From Holacanthus passer (Eukaryota > Chordata > Actinopteri > Pomacanthidae), in assembly GCA_025331565.1 (NCBI GenBank), contig JAFREQ010000069.1, positions 2,106,001 through 2,170,000 of the forward strand: a stretch of 64,000 nucleotides of DNA, read 5' to 3'. A model generated the notes under the pieces. That model saw only the letters and a program-made list of their open reading frames with translations. It was not told where the DNA came from and searched no databases. Positions 27,601 to 39,600 of the stretch are shown here, piece after piece. A program made the translations under genes and the position numbers. The first letter of the stretch is position 1; each line of letters starts with the position of its first letter.

Positions 27601-30600
27601 TGTCCTATGTCCTATGATTTTCTTGCTTCAGTAAAGATGTTGTTGAGTAGTAAACTGAGATTTCCCTTTAGAAATGTATAGGTAAAGTAGTAGTAGTAGT
27701 AGTAGTAGTATAGGTAGTTTTACTATCTATGGTCTTCTACAGTGAAGGGCTTTCACTTGAGAAGCTGAAAAGCAGGTGTAATGTGACTGGCTAAACTTAG
27801 CCATGATTAACTGGGACGACAAGCTTGTTGACCATCTGCATGTAATTGCTTGGTTTTATTGTCTCTATCAGAAAAAAAATCTACTTCTGGAGACTGGACT
27901 GTGGGTAGTGATGGGGGAAAAAAAGTTCTTCTCTGTCCTCTTTCCTAGTGCTTAAATGCCAGTCTCTGTTGTCGGAGCAGAGAAACCTGGCTATCCAGTT
28001 CCACTTGGAGTGTGTCTACACTCATCTGACCTACTATGAGTACCAGCCAGCCAAGGAACATATTGAGTGGGCCCAGGAGCTCTCAGGGCTGAACATCAAC
28101 ATGACTGGTATGTAAAGTAAAGCAGCATCTGGTCTTGGAGGATTATTGAGCCGCTTGTTAAAATGCAGACAATCATGGAGGGTGTCATACCTGGTAATGA
28201 TCCTCATAAATTTCCCCACTGTGGGACGAATAAAGGTATATCTTATCATAAGCCCATATTTATCAAGCCTTTGGGATACCTTGATTAAATGAAACAACAC
28301 ATCTATCTGGTCAATCAAGGTGCTCTTGGCAAACGGACCCGTTTCCAGCAAAAGAACTTGGCCCAGCTCATCCTTGAGGTCAAGAGAAAGCAGGGCCATC
28401 TTGGCCAGGTAAATAATGAGGCCAGTCCCACTCCCACTCCTCTGGCCAGCCTGCCCAAGGTATGATGTTCTGTTGTTTTCTTTACAGCTTGTTGTTGTTT
28501 GATGTATATGTATTTAGACACCTTTACTTAGACCACAGATTTACCTTAAATACTACACTATATGCCACTTGTCAGATTTTTGAGGGCAATGCCCAGATCC
28601 AGGTGTTTGAGATCACCATAGTCTTTTCTGCCACCCAGAAGGTCCAATAGGGGCAAATTATTTGTAATACCCAGTATTATCAGCAGAGTGCAATGTCAGC
28701 CACTGGAACTTTAATACCTGAAGCCTTTTGCAGCTATTGACCAAATGGAATCTCCATCTTCCTCTTGTTTTAAAACAAAAGACAATATTTTAATTGTATT
28801 ATTAACTAATAATAATGTGGATTCATCGTCACCCAATTGGGTCATTGATCGAATTCAGCATGGCGTCCTTAAGGTTTGGCATATTATGTAGACTTTTTGT
28901 TGATTAGAGTAAAGAGCATCTATAAACACAATGTTAAAACAGACACATACAAACTATGTATACATACGTACATATACAAATTCGTGCATGCATAAGTATG
29001 CATATGTGTTCATAGACATGCATACATTTTTACCAACACTTAGTGTGGTTGGACCACAACACGCACTAAATGTAAGCACACCTTAACCGTAGTGGTGACA
29101 CATCAGAAATCTGCCATATAAATCTTTTATGTTATGGTGATTTGTAACAGTCAATGGTGTCTCACCACTTAGGGCATCAGATCAGAAAACACTATTTAAA
29201 GGCCTTCACAAACAACATGCAGTATGTTGTTTAGTTTGGAAGACTTGTTGAGGACTTCAAAAACGTATAGTGGGATCCAAAAGTCAGAGACAACATTGAA
29301 AATTTCTTATATTTTCATGTAAACCCTCAAATCATCAGAAAGTTTGAGGATCCAGAAAAATTTAAAAGCACGTTTTTACATGTTAAATGAAGGAGAAATA
29401 TCTAAAATTCTGCACTATTTCTAGGTTAGCAATCAAATTTAAGCAAATATAAGATAAGATAGCATTTATTGATCCCTTTTAGGGGAAATTCACTTGTTAC
29501 AGCAGCTCGCAGAACAGGCAAATTGAAGTACAGTATTCAAAATAAATACAAATAAAGTGGCTAAGTTAAAAATAAAGCAGCAATAACAAAAAAATAAAGT
29601 GGCACAAAGAATAAAGTGGCATAAATAGATACAACTACAAAAAGTAGAAGCAGTATTTGTGAGGTATTTACACTATGTAGCCTGTTTTTTCCTTGTTAAT
29701 TGACATCCAGAAGTATTTGACATACTATATCCATATGAGAATGAAGATGCTGTAAATGCTATATATGTATATAATGCTATATATATGTGGCATTGACCAA
29801 CAGAACTCCTACAAAAGGTCAGATTTCCTTGAGTTCTGTCCCTCCATTGAAGTATGTGTTCAGATGACACTCTTTCAAGTAACACAACTTCCTGCCAGTG
29901 TTCAGTGTGGTAGCACTCTCTGTACCACAAAATAATCAGTTCAACTTGGCCCATGGTCAAGTAAAATTTTACTAAAATCTGTCATATAGTTTTTTGGGTG
30001 TCCTGCAAACAAACAAAGAAAAGCACATTCACAAAGGACAGACAACAGAACCTTCTTAGTAACAATAGAGGAACTCAAACCATACAATTTTTGTAGGATG
30101 TCAATGATTGAGCTGATCACTGCTTAGAATCACAAAGTAACTACATTCCACATAGTGCAGTAGCAGCTTAGGTTCAAGTTAAGATACCATGTGGTTGTAA
30201 CTCTGTGATGTTTGACATGACTTTTCAGTGTATCTGAGTGTACTGTATTTTTTTCTCTTAAAGTGCGTTAGTTCATGGGATGGGATGGGAAGAATACTGA
30301 ATTGGATATATATCTTCAGAAATTTTATATAATATATTATTGTCCAGCTTATCAATAAGGGTTAAATACAATATCAGCTGTCCACTAACCATCACCATTT
30401 CCAAGAAATTCCCTACTAAGGAGCAACAGGCTTAAGAGATTTAATCTTTAATGTGTTTCTTACAGTTGTAGGTTTCCTGTTAAAGGCTGTGGCTGCAAAC
30501 AATTTCTCAAAAATATATAAGACTTAATCTGGTGGCTCTTAGTTCAGTTCATGTGCCATGGTTTACGGCTGCAGTGTATGTGTACACATCTAACTCATGC

Positions 30601-33600
30601 ATGTTTCTATGTAGGACTACAGTCTGGGTGATGACACTGTTTTGGATAAGATCAATTTAGTGGAGCCAGATCAGTATGAGCTTCCTGATCTCACTGCTGA
30701 GGAGCAGGCTGTCATCCTGGGCATCTGGTAAGTCTTCTACCTCAGAACTGTTTCTGTAGCACTTTGTTAAATTAGTTATCTAAGCTTAAAACACAGTTGT
30801 TTTAAAAACACAGTGACAATAAAGGCTGTATGCGTTCTTCATAAGAGTGCTCTATCATACGAAACTGTGACGAGGAGTGGGGAAGGACTCAAGCGCAACA
30901 CACTAAACTCTTGGTAGAAAATGGCCTTTATTAAAGGCAAAAGAAAATCTTAACAACAAAACTCACTGAAAAGATAGTGTCCAGAAATGTCCAACAGGTC
31001 TCATAAAGAAAATCAGAAAAACAGGGACAAATCCAAAAACTGACAAGAGTAATCACGGGACATGAGGGAACAACAGACAAGGAGCAGAAAAGACAATCCG
31101 GCAAGGGCTAACTGAAATGAAGTGGCTTATATAATGTCCTGATTAGTAGTTGGCTGCAGCTGAGAACACAGGTGACTAGATGAGGTGGGAGTGGCTGACA
31201 GGTAAGGTGAGGCAGAGGCGGGGTGAGTAGAGAAGTACCGGGACCTGAGGTGAGAAGCTATGGCAGGTGAATAGTGACAGACTGACAGAACTTGAACAGG
31301 TAAACAATGACAGGTAACTAAGACATGACTAAAACTGACAAAGCTATGACAGAGCACAGACAGAAAACCAAAACAGAACTAAGACAAAACTACAACACAG
31401 AACTAAGAAACAGAACTTGGACAAGACATAACAGCAGAGACAAGGAACTAAGACCAAGACAAGAACTAAGACCAGAATGGACTACAACATGACTATGAAA
31501 AGAATGACAGAACTGAAAGAACTATAACAGAGACTAAGGCTGAACAGAACTAAGATGGAACTATGACAGGACACTGACTGAAAACTATGACATGAAAACT
31601 AATGCAGGAAAACTAAGACAGAACTAAGGCAGGAGAAAATCTAAGGCTAAACAAAAACTAAGGTAAACAGAGGCCTAGCAGGCAGAACTGTGACAGAAAC
31701 TAACAGTTGCGTAACCTGAAATCTAAAGACTGAATTTCTCACCATCCTGAACATAACCACTTCAATCTGCATAAGCATAAATACTGTACATGTTATATTC
31801 CAGACCTAACTGGTAACTCTGACTTAGCTAGCATTTTACATGTTCACATCACATATCCATTCACTGGATAATTATTTGGGCCATTAATAAAATGTGGTAT
31901 AAAGGCCACAGTATGCTTCAAAGGAACTAGGTAGTAGAATGTGATGTCTGACCATGTCTGAAAATAAATCTGTTTTGAATGGCCTCACAAAATTGAGATG
32001 AAAATTGTGTTAGCCTCTTCTTGAGTGCGTCCCACTACAGCCTTGATCATTTTCCAGTTTTCAGTGTGTTTTGTAGTCTTATCTTCACTCTTTCATGGTG
32101 TTGCACTTAGTTGTACATGTATCTGAAGTAGTTGTGTGAAGAATGAAAGGAGAAGTTTAAACTCTGTGTATTCTCACACCTCCACCCTGGTGGCCAATTG
32201 TTGCCTAAAGTGGGTGTGGTTCTCAATTCTGTTTTGTTAACAGAAAACATTTTCGGATGTATCAGATGCTGCTAACATTCATGCCCTAGCATTGATTAAA
32301 ATCCTAAAAAGTTTTTTTCCATGAAAAAATCCAGTAATGTCTTAAAATGGTGTAGATGTAACTCTATACCTTTGCCTTGATTTAGTATGGATGAATCTAT
32401 GAGTAAGCAAACAGTCCCTGCCTCTATCTCCACCCAACCCTCCATCACATGTCTCCTTGGTAATCCATGGCTTGTTGTTAGGGAAGCAGCGTACAGTCAG
32501 TACAGGCTGACAGGGTGGTGTGCTCACAGAATGTAACGTATTCTGAGATGCAGTCTGTTGTGCTGTTGATGTTCTCCACATGTGGCTCACAGAGCACAGT
32601 CCAGTCTTTGGACAAGAGGCACATACTCCGGAGTCAGCAGGATCAGCCTGTATGCATGAATAAGGTCAACCATTGTAACAAATAAGAATCAAGAGGTTAT
32701 CAAAAATGCTAATGACGCTTCTGGAGAGACGGTGGACAAGTGGTCAGTGAAGCAGGGCATTGACTGGAAGGTCGCTAGTTCGAGGCCACGGACTGGCAAC
32801 AAGATACCTGGACTGGAGGTGGGACCAGATGGACTGGACCAGCCCTCGCAAGCCCAAGAGGACCAACATGGTCACTCCTTTCCTTTCACCGTCTAAGTGC
32901 CCCTGAGCAAGGCACCTTACTCCCCAAAGATCTGCTCCCCGGGTGCTTCCAATATGACCACTGCTCCGTGTGGTTGTTGTGTTTCGTGTGCTGTGCACCC
33001 ATGGATGGACCCATGGATGGGTTAAATGCAAAGATCAAATTTCCCAATGCATGTAGCATGTTTGTGTGTGTGCCTGACTAAAAGTGGGACAAATAAAGGC
33101 TCTTCTTCTTCTTCTAAGCTAACAACGAGCTAATGTGCTAACTGGTAAGTGAAGTAAGTATTAGCTTAAGACATTAGCTTAGACATAGCAGTTAAGATGT
33201 AATAATATGCCATCACATAAAAGACATTATTCACAATAAACTCAAGAAATAAACAGTGTTCCACATTAGTATACTTAATACTAACAACGGATGGGACAAG
33301 ATTGTGGCGCTTTCATCTCTTGATTGGCACATGTGGATCTAACTACTTCCTGACTAACTATTTCCTGTTACAACAGGCTGCACTGTTATTATCTACCACC
33401 AGGGGTGGTAGATAATAACAGTGCAGCCTTCGGTTTGACTACGTTATCATGCTATGTAAAGCCCCACCCTGCAAGTTGACGGGGCTGGTTCCTTATGTAT
33501 GTGACATATAAAACCCTGGGTGTCTGAATACATGGTCATTGCTACTCTGCAGTTCCAAAGCTGAAATGCTCAGCCATGACCTTGACTGCTAATTTCCCTC

Positions 33601-36600
33601 CTGATATGTCTTGTAGCATATAGAAAATCTAAATCATCAAATCAATTAAAAAAAATTAACAAGGTGAAAAACTTGATTTTCATTGGATCAGGTCTTCGAG
33701 CTTCATTTTTAGTTGTGTGATAAGGTGTTGTGGTGCTACAGTGCCCTTCATATACACCTTGGTGGGTAAAACCTGGGCAAGTACAGAATTCTGCATATTC
33801 AGTATTTCTGAGTCAGAAGTTGTACCTTGTTGAAAGTTGGTAAATGAAGTTTGACGCAGGTGTCAACACTTCTTTTCTCCTGTTGTTTTTGGCAAACCTA
33901 ATTTCTCACTTTGTGACTTGTGGTTTTCCATTGGATTTATGGCTCTAAATTGTGGACTTATTTGTAGTTGTGGTTTCATTCACAGAAAAGTTGAATATAA
34001 GATATTGAACATAATATAAAACCATTTAGCTTTCACTGCAAGTCAGTGACTAATTCCCATGCTGATGCTCAGAATGGAAGGGTCAAGTGAAGGTTGATGG
34101 AACCGTCAGTGAGATGACTAGGAGATGACTGATGAGCATCATGTCTGTCTACATTGATGGTACATCTGCACACCTACATGCTGCTCCAAGGCACAATCAA
34201 AAATGTCTATCTTGTTCTTTTTGAGTTTTCCAGATGGTGAATAAACTGGATTTATGCTACATTTCAATAAGTACTGCATTTTCATTGCTGGATGCATGAA
34301 AAAAGCCTTTAGAAAATATATTCTCTCTCCTACTGTGACTTAACCTGATATGTATGTATGAATGTATGTATACCTTATTGATTCATGTTGTAGGCTTGGA
34401 TTGACTTGTAGGCTAAAATTGGAGACATATGTTCATATACTGATAATAAAAAATTGTATCATCAGAGCAAAGGGAGAGGTGAAGTTCTCAGGTGATACTG
34501 TAAATGCATTGCTGAATGAATTACTATGATCTGATAGCACTTAGAGCACCAAGGAAGTTTAATCCATTACATCTGGTGTGAACAAATGCGTTGATTAAAA
34601 AGTCGAAAAGTCACTAGACAGGTGCATTGTGACTTTGTCTAATTCTCCTTTATCCCTCTGTTGATATATTGAACTCTTTGCAGCTCTCTGAAACATGAAA
34701 TGAAATATTTTTAAACTGAGAGGCTTTTGTGCTTGACCTTGGAAACAGCAGTTTGACAAAACAGTCTCAACTCAAATCATTTACTTGATTGTTCAGGAGC
34801 TTGAGGTAAGCCAAGTCAAATAAGACCTGAAAATGCTCAGAAAATGGAAAGTTTTAACAAATGAGCAAACTTGATCTGGTGAAGAAGATCACATATGGTA
34901 GAAAGTTGTGGGTGAGGCTAGTAAATAGACATGGAACATCAAAGGCAGACGTTTCACTTCTCATCCGAGAAGCTTCTTCAGTTCTGACTGACTGGCACGG
35001 AGACCCAGGTACTTGTGAGGTACGTTGAGAGTCCTTTGTGAGTCACCTGATACCAAGTGTGAATGACCATTAACACTGCCACATGAGGTCAAGTGGTTGT
35101 TTCCTCTCCTGGGGAGAGATGAAAGGACAGCATTGTAGGTGGGAGACAGGTGATGTCTGAGGCCTCCTCCTCTGTTGAGTGATGGCTTCTCTACTCTGAC
35201 GTAGATGGCCTCTTTCAAACCGCCGATCTTCCCTGTCCAAAATATGTACATTGTTGTTGTTGAAAGAGTGTCCCTTTTCCTTGAGGTGGAGGTAAACTGC
35301 TGAATCTTGGCCCGTGATGTTGGACCTCCTGCGTTGAACCATCCGTTTGTTGAGTGGTTGTTTGGTTTCTCCAAACGCAGCAGACTCTGTTTCTATCTAA
35401 ATGAAGGTTGGTGCACAGATGCCACAGTGTTGAAGAAATCATGCAGCCCAAACTTAGAGACTCTTTTCATAAACTACAAACCTTTTAATTCACCACGGGA
35501 GTTTGTCATTGTTTTGTGGGATTTCAACAGAGCAAACCTCAGTCATTAACTTCCAAAATACAGACAACATATTAAGTGTCCCACCAGGGACGCTAACATC
35601 CTGGACCACTGCTATGCAACTTTAAAAGACGCCTATCGCTCTGTTCCCCGGGCAGCTTTGGGACTCTCTGATCACTGTCTGGTTCATCTCATCCCGACCT
35701 ATAGGCAGAAACTAAAAACTGCTAAGCCTGTGGTCAAGTCTGTGAGGAAATGGACTGATGAGGCAAAGCTGGAGCTACAGGCCTGCTTTGACTGCACCGG
35801 TTAGAGTGTTTTTGAAAATGCAGCTACAGACCTGGATGACCTCACCAACACTGTGACATCCTACATCATTTTTTGTGAGGACATGTTTATGCCAACCAAA
35901 ACCTTCTGCACATACACCAGTAACAAAGCTCAGACAGCTTCGTCGGGCCAAGGAGGAGGCCTACAGAAGTGGGGACAGGATCCTGTACAACCAGGCCAGG
36001 AACACACTGACAAAGGAGATCAAAGGAGCTACACAGAAAAGCTGCAAAAGAACTTTTTAAATGACCCAGCGTCAGTGTGGAGGGGCCTGAGAGACATTAC
36101 CAACTACAGGAGATCACACTGTGGAGAACCATCAACTGGCTGATGACCTGAATATGTTCTATCGCAGGTTTGACAACCCCACATTTACACCCCTCACCCA
36201 CTCTGACTCTGACTTCAATCAACCACCTTCACCCCTGACCACCCCCTCACCGACCCCTCACCTGCACTAAGGATCTGTGAAGAGAGTGTGCGTCAGCACT
36301 TCAAGAGACAGAAGATCAGGAAGGCACCAGGTCAAGACGGCATGTCTCCCTCCTGCCTGAAAGTCTGCGCTGACCAGCTGGCGCCCATCTTCACACAGAT
36401 CTTCAACAGATCTCTGGAGCTATGTGAAGTCCCTTCCTGCTTCAAATGCTCCACCATCATCCCGGTCCCCAAGAAACCCTGCATCACAGGATTAAATGAT
36501 TACAGGCCTGTTGCCCTGACGTCTGTGGTCATGAAAACCTTTGAGAGACTGGTGTTAGCCCATCTTAAGGACATCACAGGCCCCCTACTGGACCCCCTGC

Positions 36601-39600
36601 AGTTTGCATGCCCGGCAAACAGGTCGGTGGATGATGCAGTCAACATGGGACTGCACTACATCCTGCAACACCTCGACTCTCCAGGGACGTATATGAGGAT
36701 CCTGTTTGTGGACTTCAGTTCGGCGTTCAAACACCATCATCCCAGACATCCTGTGCACCAAACTCACCCAGCTCACTGTGCCAGCTGCCACCTGTCAGTG
36801 GATTACTAACTTCCTGACAGATAGGAAGCAGCAGGTGAGACTGGGGAGCATCACTTCCAGCACCCGGACAATCAGCCCCCCAGGAGAGTGTGCTCTCACC
36901 ACTGCTCTTCTCTCTTTACACCAACGACTGCACCTCAAGGGACACATCATCTGTCAAACTTCTGAAGTTTGCAGACAACACAACAGTCATCGGCCTCATC
37001 TGGGACGGTGATGAGTCGGCATACAGACGGGAGGCGGAACATCTGGCCCTCTGGTGCAGTCAGAACAACCTGGAGCTGAACATGCTCAAAGCGGTGGAGA
37101 TTGGACAGCGGACTTCAGGAGGAACCCCCCCCCCCCACACACACAATCAGGAAAAAGGCCCAGCAGAGGATGTACTTCCTGCACCAGCTTAGGAAGTTCA
37201 ACCTGCCTAAGGACTTGCTGATACAATTTTACACCGCCACTATTCAGTCTGTTCTCTGCACATCTATCACGGTGTGGTTTGGATCAGCTACCAAACAGGA
37301 TAGAGACCGACTACAACGGACAGTCAGGACTGCAGAAAGAATCATCGGTGCAGAACTGCCCTCCATTCAGGACCTATACAGGTCCAGAGTCAGGAATCGG
37401 GCAGGAAACATCGCTGCAGATCCAACACACCCTGGACACAATATATTCCAACTTCTCCCCTCTGGTAAGGTGCTACAGAGCACTGCACGCCAAAACAACC
37501 AGACACCTGAACAGTTTCTTCCCTCAGGCTGCCACTCTGATGAACACTTATCCAGTGAAATAACCCAGTAACAATCATTCACCTGTAATAATGTATTCTC
37601 ATGTTATTACATACCTCATTGCTTATATACACACCATGGTTACAATGTATATATCATCTGCAGCACAAACCATGCATACTATGTATACTGTGTATACTGC
37701 CATATTCACCTACCTCTTGTCCTGTATATACTGTATATTGTATTTATCTGCATGTACTCTGTATACTCCTGGACCTGTATACTCTGCAATTTTTCTGCAT
37801 ATTTTGCACTCGGCTATATATATATTTTTGCACTACATTTCAGGTTTGTCTACTCTTTGTTGTCAGTCTTCTTATATCTAAGTACAGAGATCAAAGTGAA
37901 ACCGGAGTCAAATTCCTTGTATGTGTACGCATACCTGGCGATTCTGATGGTGGGGATGCATGTAAACAAAGAAGTAACATCATAGGACACCATGGTTTCA
38001 TCTGGGTCCAGTTTTAGGCCTCGAACTTTGTGGGTAAAGTCCATGGAGTTCTGGATGTGGTGAGAAGTTTTGCCAACCAAGGGAACCTACACCAAGTCCA
38101 GTTGCCTTTGATTCAACTTGCACTTGTATACCATGACTTGGATGACACAGACACATCGAACATCATTTGTCTCATTAGCTGATAATTTTAGTCTCAGCAC
38201 CACTAACAGATTGAAATTTTCATAAATTCTGTATAATATCTCAATGGATTGGCACCAATGGATGCCACCAATTTTTTTGTTATTTTGATATTCATGTTGC
38301 ACAGAGAAATACATCCTAATAACTTCGCTGACCCCTGATTTTTCCTCTGGAACAACCATAAGGTTCACATGTTTTGTTTTTATTTAAATAATTCAACAAC
38401 TATTGGATGGATCTAGCATTACTTCCAGTCAAAATTTTAATTGGTCAAATACTTTGTTTTTTGAACAAATACCTGCTAAATTAATTTAATTCCCTTCAAC
38501 CTCAGCTGTAATTTGTTTAAAGGCAATAAAAACTGTTAGCAGAGTGCTAAACTAATGCTGCACATGGCAAACATTGTACCTGCTAAACATGATCATTTTA
38601 GCTTTGGCATTTTGAGCATATTAGCATTTTGATGTTAGTATTTAGCTTAAAGCACCATATAGCCTCACAGAGTTGCAAGCTTGGCCCTAGACTGTTGATC
38701 TTGTTTCATAATACATATACTGTTGACCAAGAGTTGTTGTCTTGCAGCAATGACTACCAGAAGAATAACCCTGTCCACAAACTTACTGAAGAGGAACTCC
38801 TGGCTTTCACATCTGTAAGTAATTGATCTTAATTGTCTGACCTGTCTGTTTATAACTCCAACTCTAGTGTTATTTTTACCTTCAGTGTTGCACCAGCAAA
38901 CCACTGTGCAGAACTGATGAAAAGAATCACCTAAAGTGCAAGAAAGTTGTGCACAAATGGAGAAAAACAGAACCATAAATCTTTGACAACACCAAATACC
39001 ACTTCACTGTTTTAATGACAGCAGTTAGAACTTCCTGAGGAGTGTAAAACTGCTGCCAGGTACTTCTTCAGTACCAGTGAAACATTCACTGTCATGGAAC
39101 ACTTACCAACTGTCTTTGGCTATTGCTTTTACCAGTCTTTGGTTAACTATCATATAATTGATCTCCTCAAGCTACAGCTTGTATCTGGACTCCAAATTAC
39201 AGGTCCTTTGAATATTTCTCCAGCAAAAGAACCTGCAACTCCAGGATACCTGAATAAAGTAGTATCCTGAGAAAGGTGCTCTCTTTGAACCCAAATTGAA
39301 ATTTGAGTTCTCCTCAAGTTTTGTGTGAGCTATTATAAACTAAGAATGCTAAAGCTTTTCTGCATAACTTTCAGTATTTCAAAAGAGGTTAAAACTGTTT
39401 CTGAATATTTGTAGAAACATCTAAGCTTCAAAATCCAAGAGGATTGAAAATCAATGAACATTCGCACATGGTCCAATGACGATTGAATCCAGGGCAACTG
39501 GACCTGAGAGCAAAGTAATAGACATTGATGCAGGACACTATTAAATCACAGAAGTTTGTGTAAGCCAGCAAGAGTGTTCACCCCTCTGGTTGCAAAGTTG

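Larger units (their letters stand above)
28460..30614. other. Intron 7
   Basis: Contains a Tc1 left-end fragment (29266-29448), a LINE tail (29449-29645) and copy 2 of an unknown repeat (29760-29950). There is a short ATGCATA/ATACATA-rich patch at 28955-29030. The rest is unrecognised. Confidence 0.5.
30728..38747. other. Intron 8: repeat-rich, 8.0 kb
   Basis: Holds the purine-rich repeat at 30855-31710, the SINE at 32722-33115, the palindrome at 33375-33429, nested retroelements at 34925-38090 and a dispersed repeat at 38180-38710. The stretches 31711-32721 and 33430-34924 show nothing recognisable. Confidence 0.6.

Noticed and set aside
32722..32800. tRNA gene
   Set aside because: A- and B-box-like words are present but no cloverleaf can be folded with confidence. 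The 3' body and (TTC)n tail mark it as a SINE.
37601..38017. 138-codon plus-strand open frame after the LINE RT
   Set aside because: It lies in the LINE 3' untranslated region and crosses into the Penelope fragment. The YTVYCIY-type content reflects TATACTG repeats.
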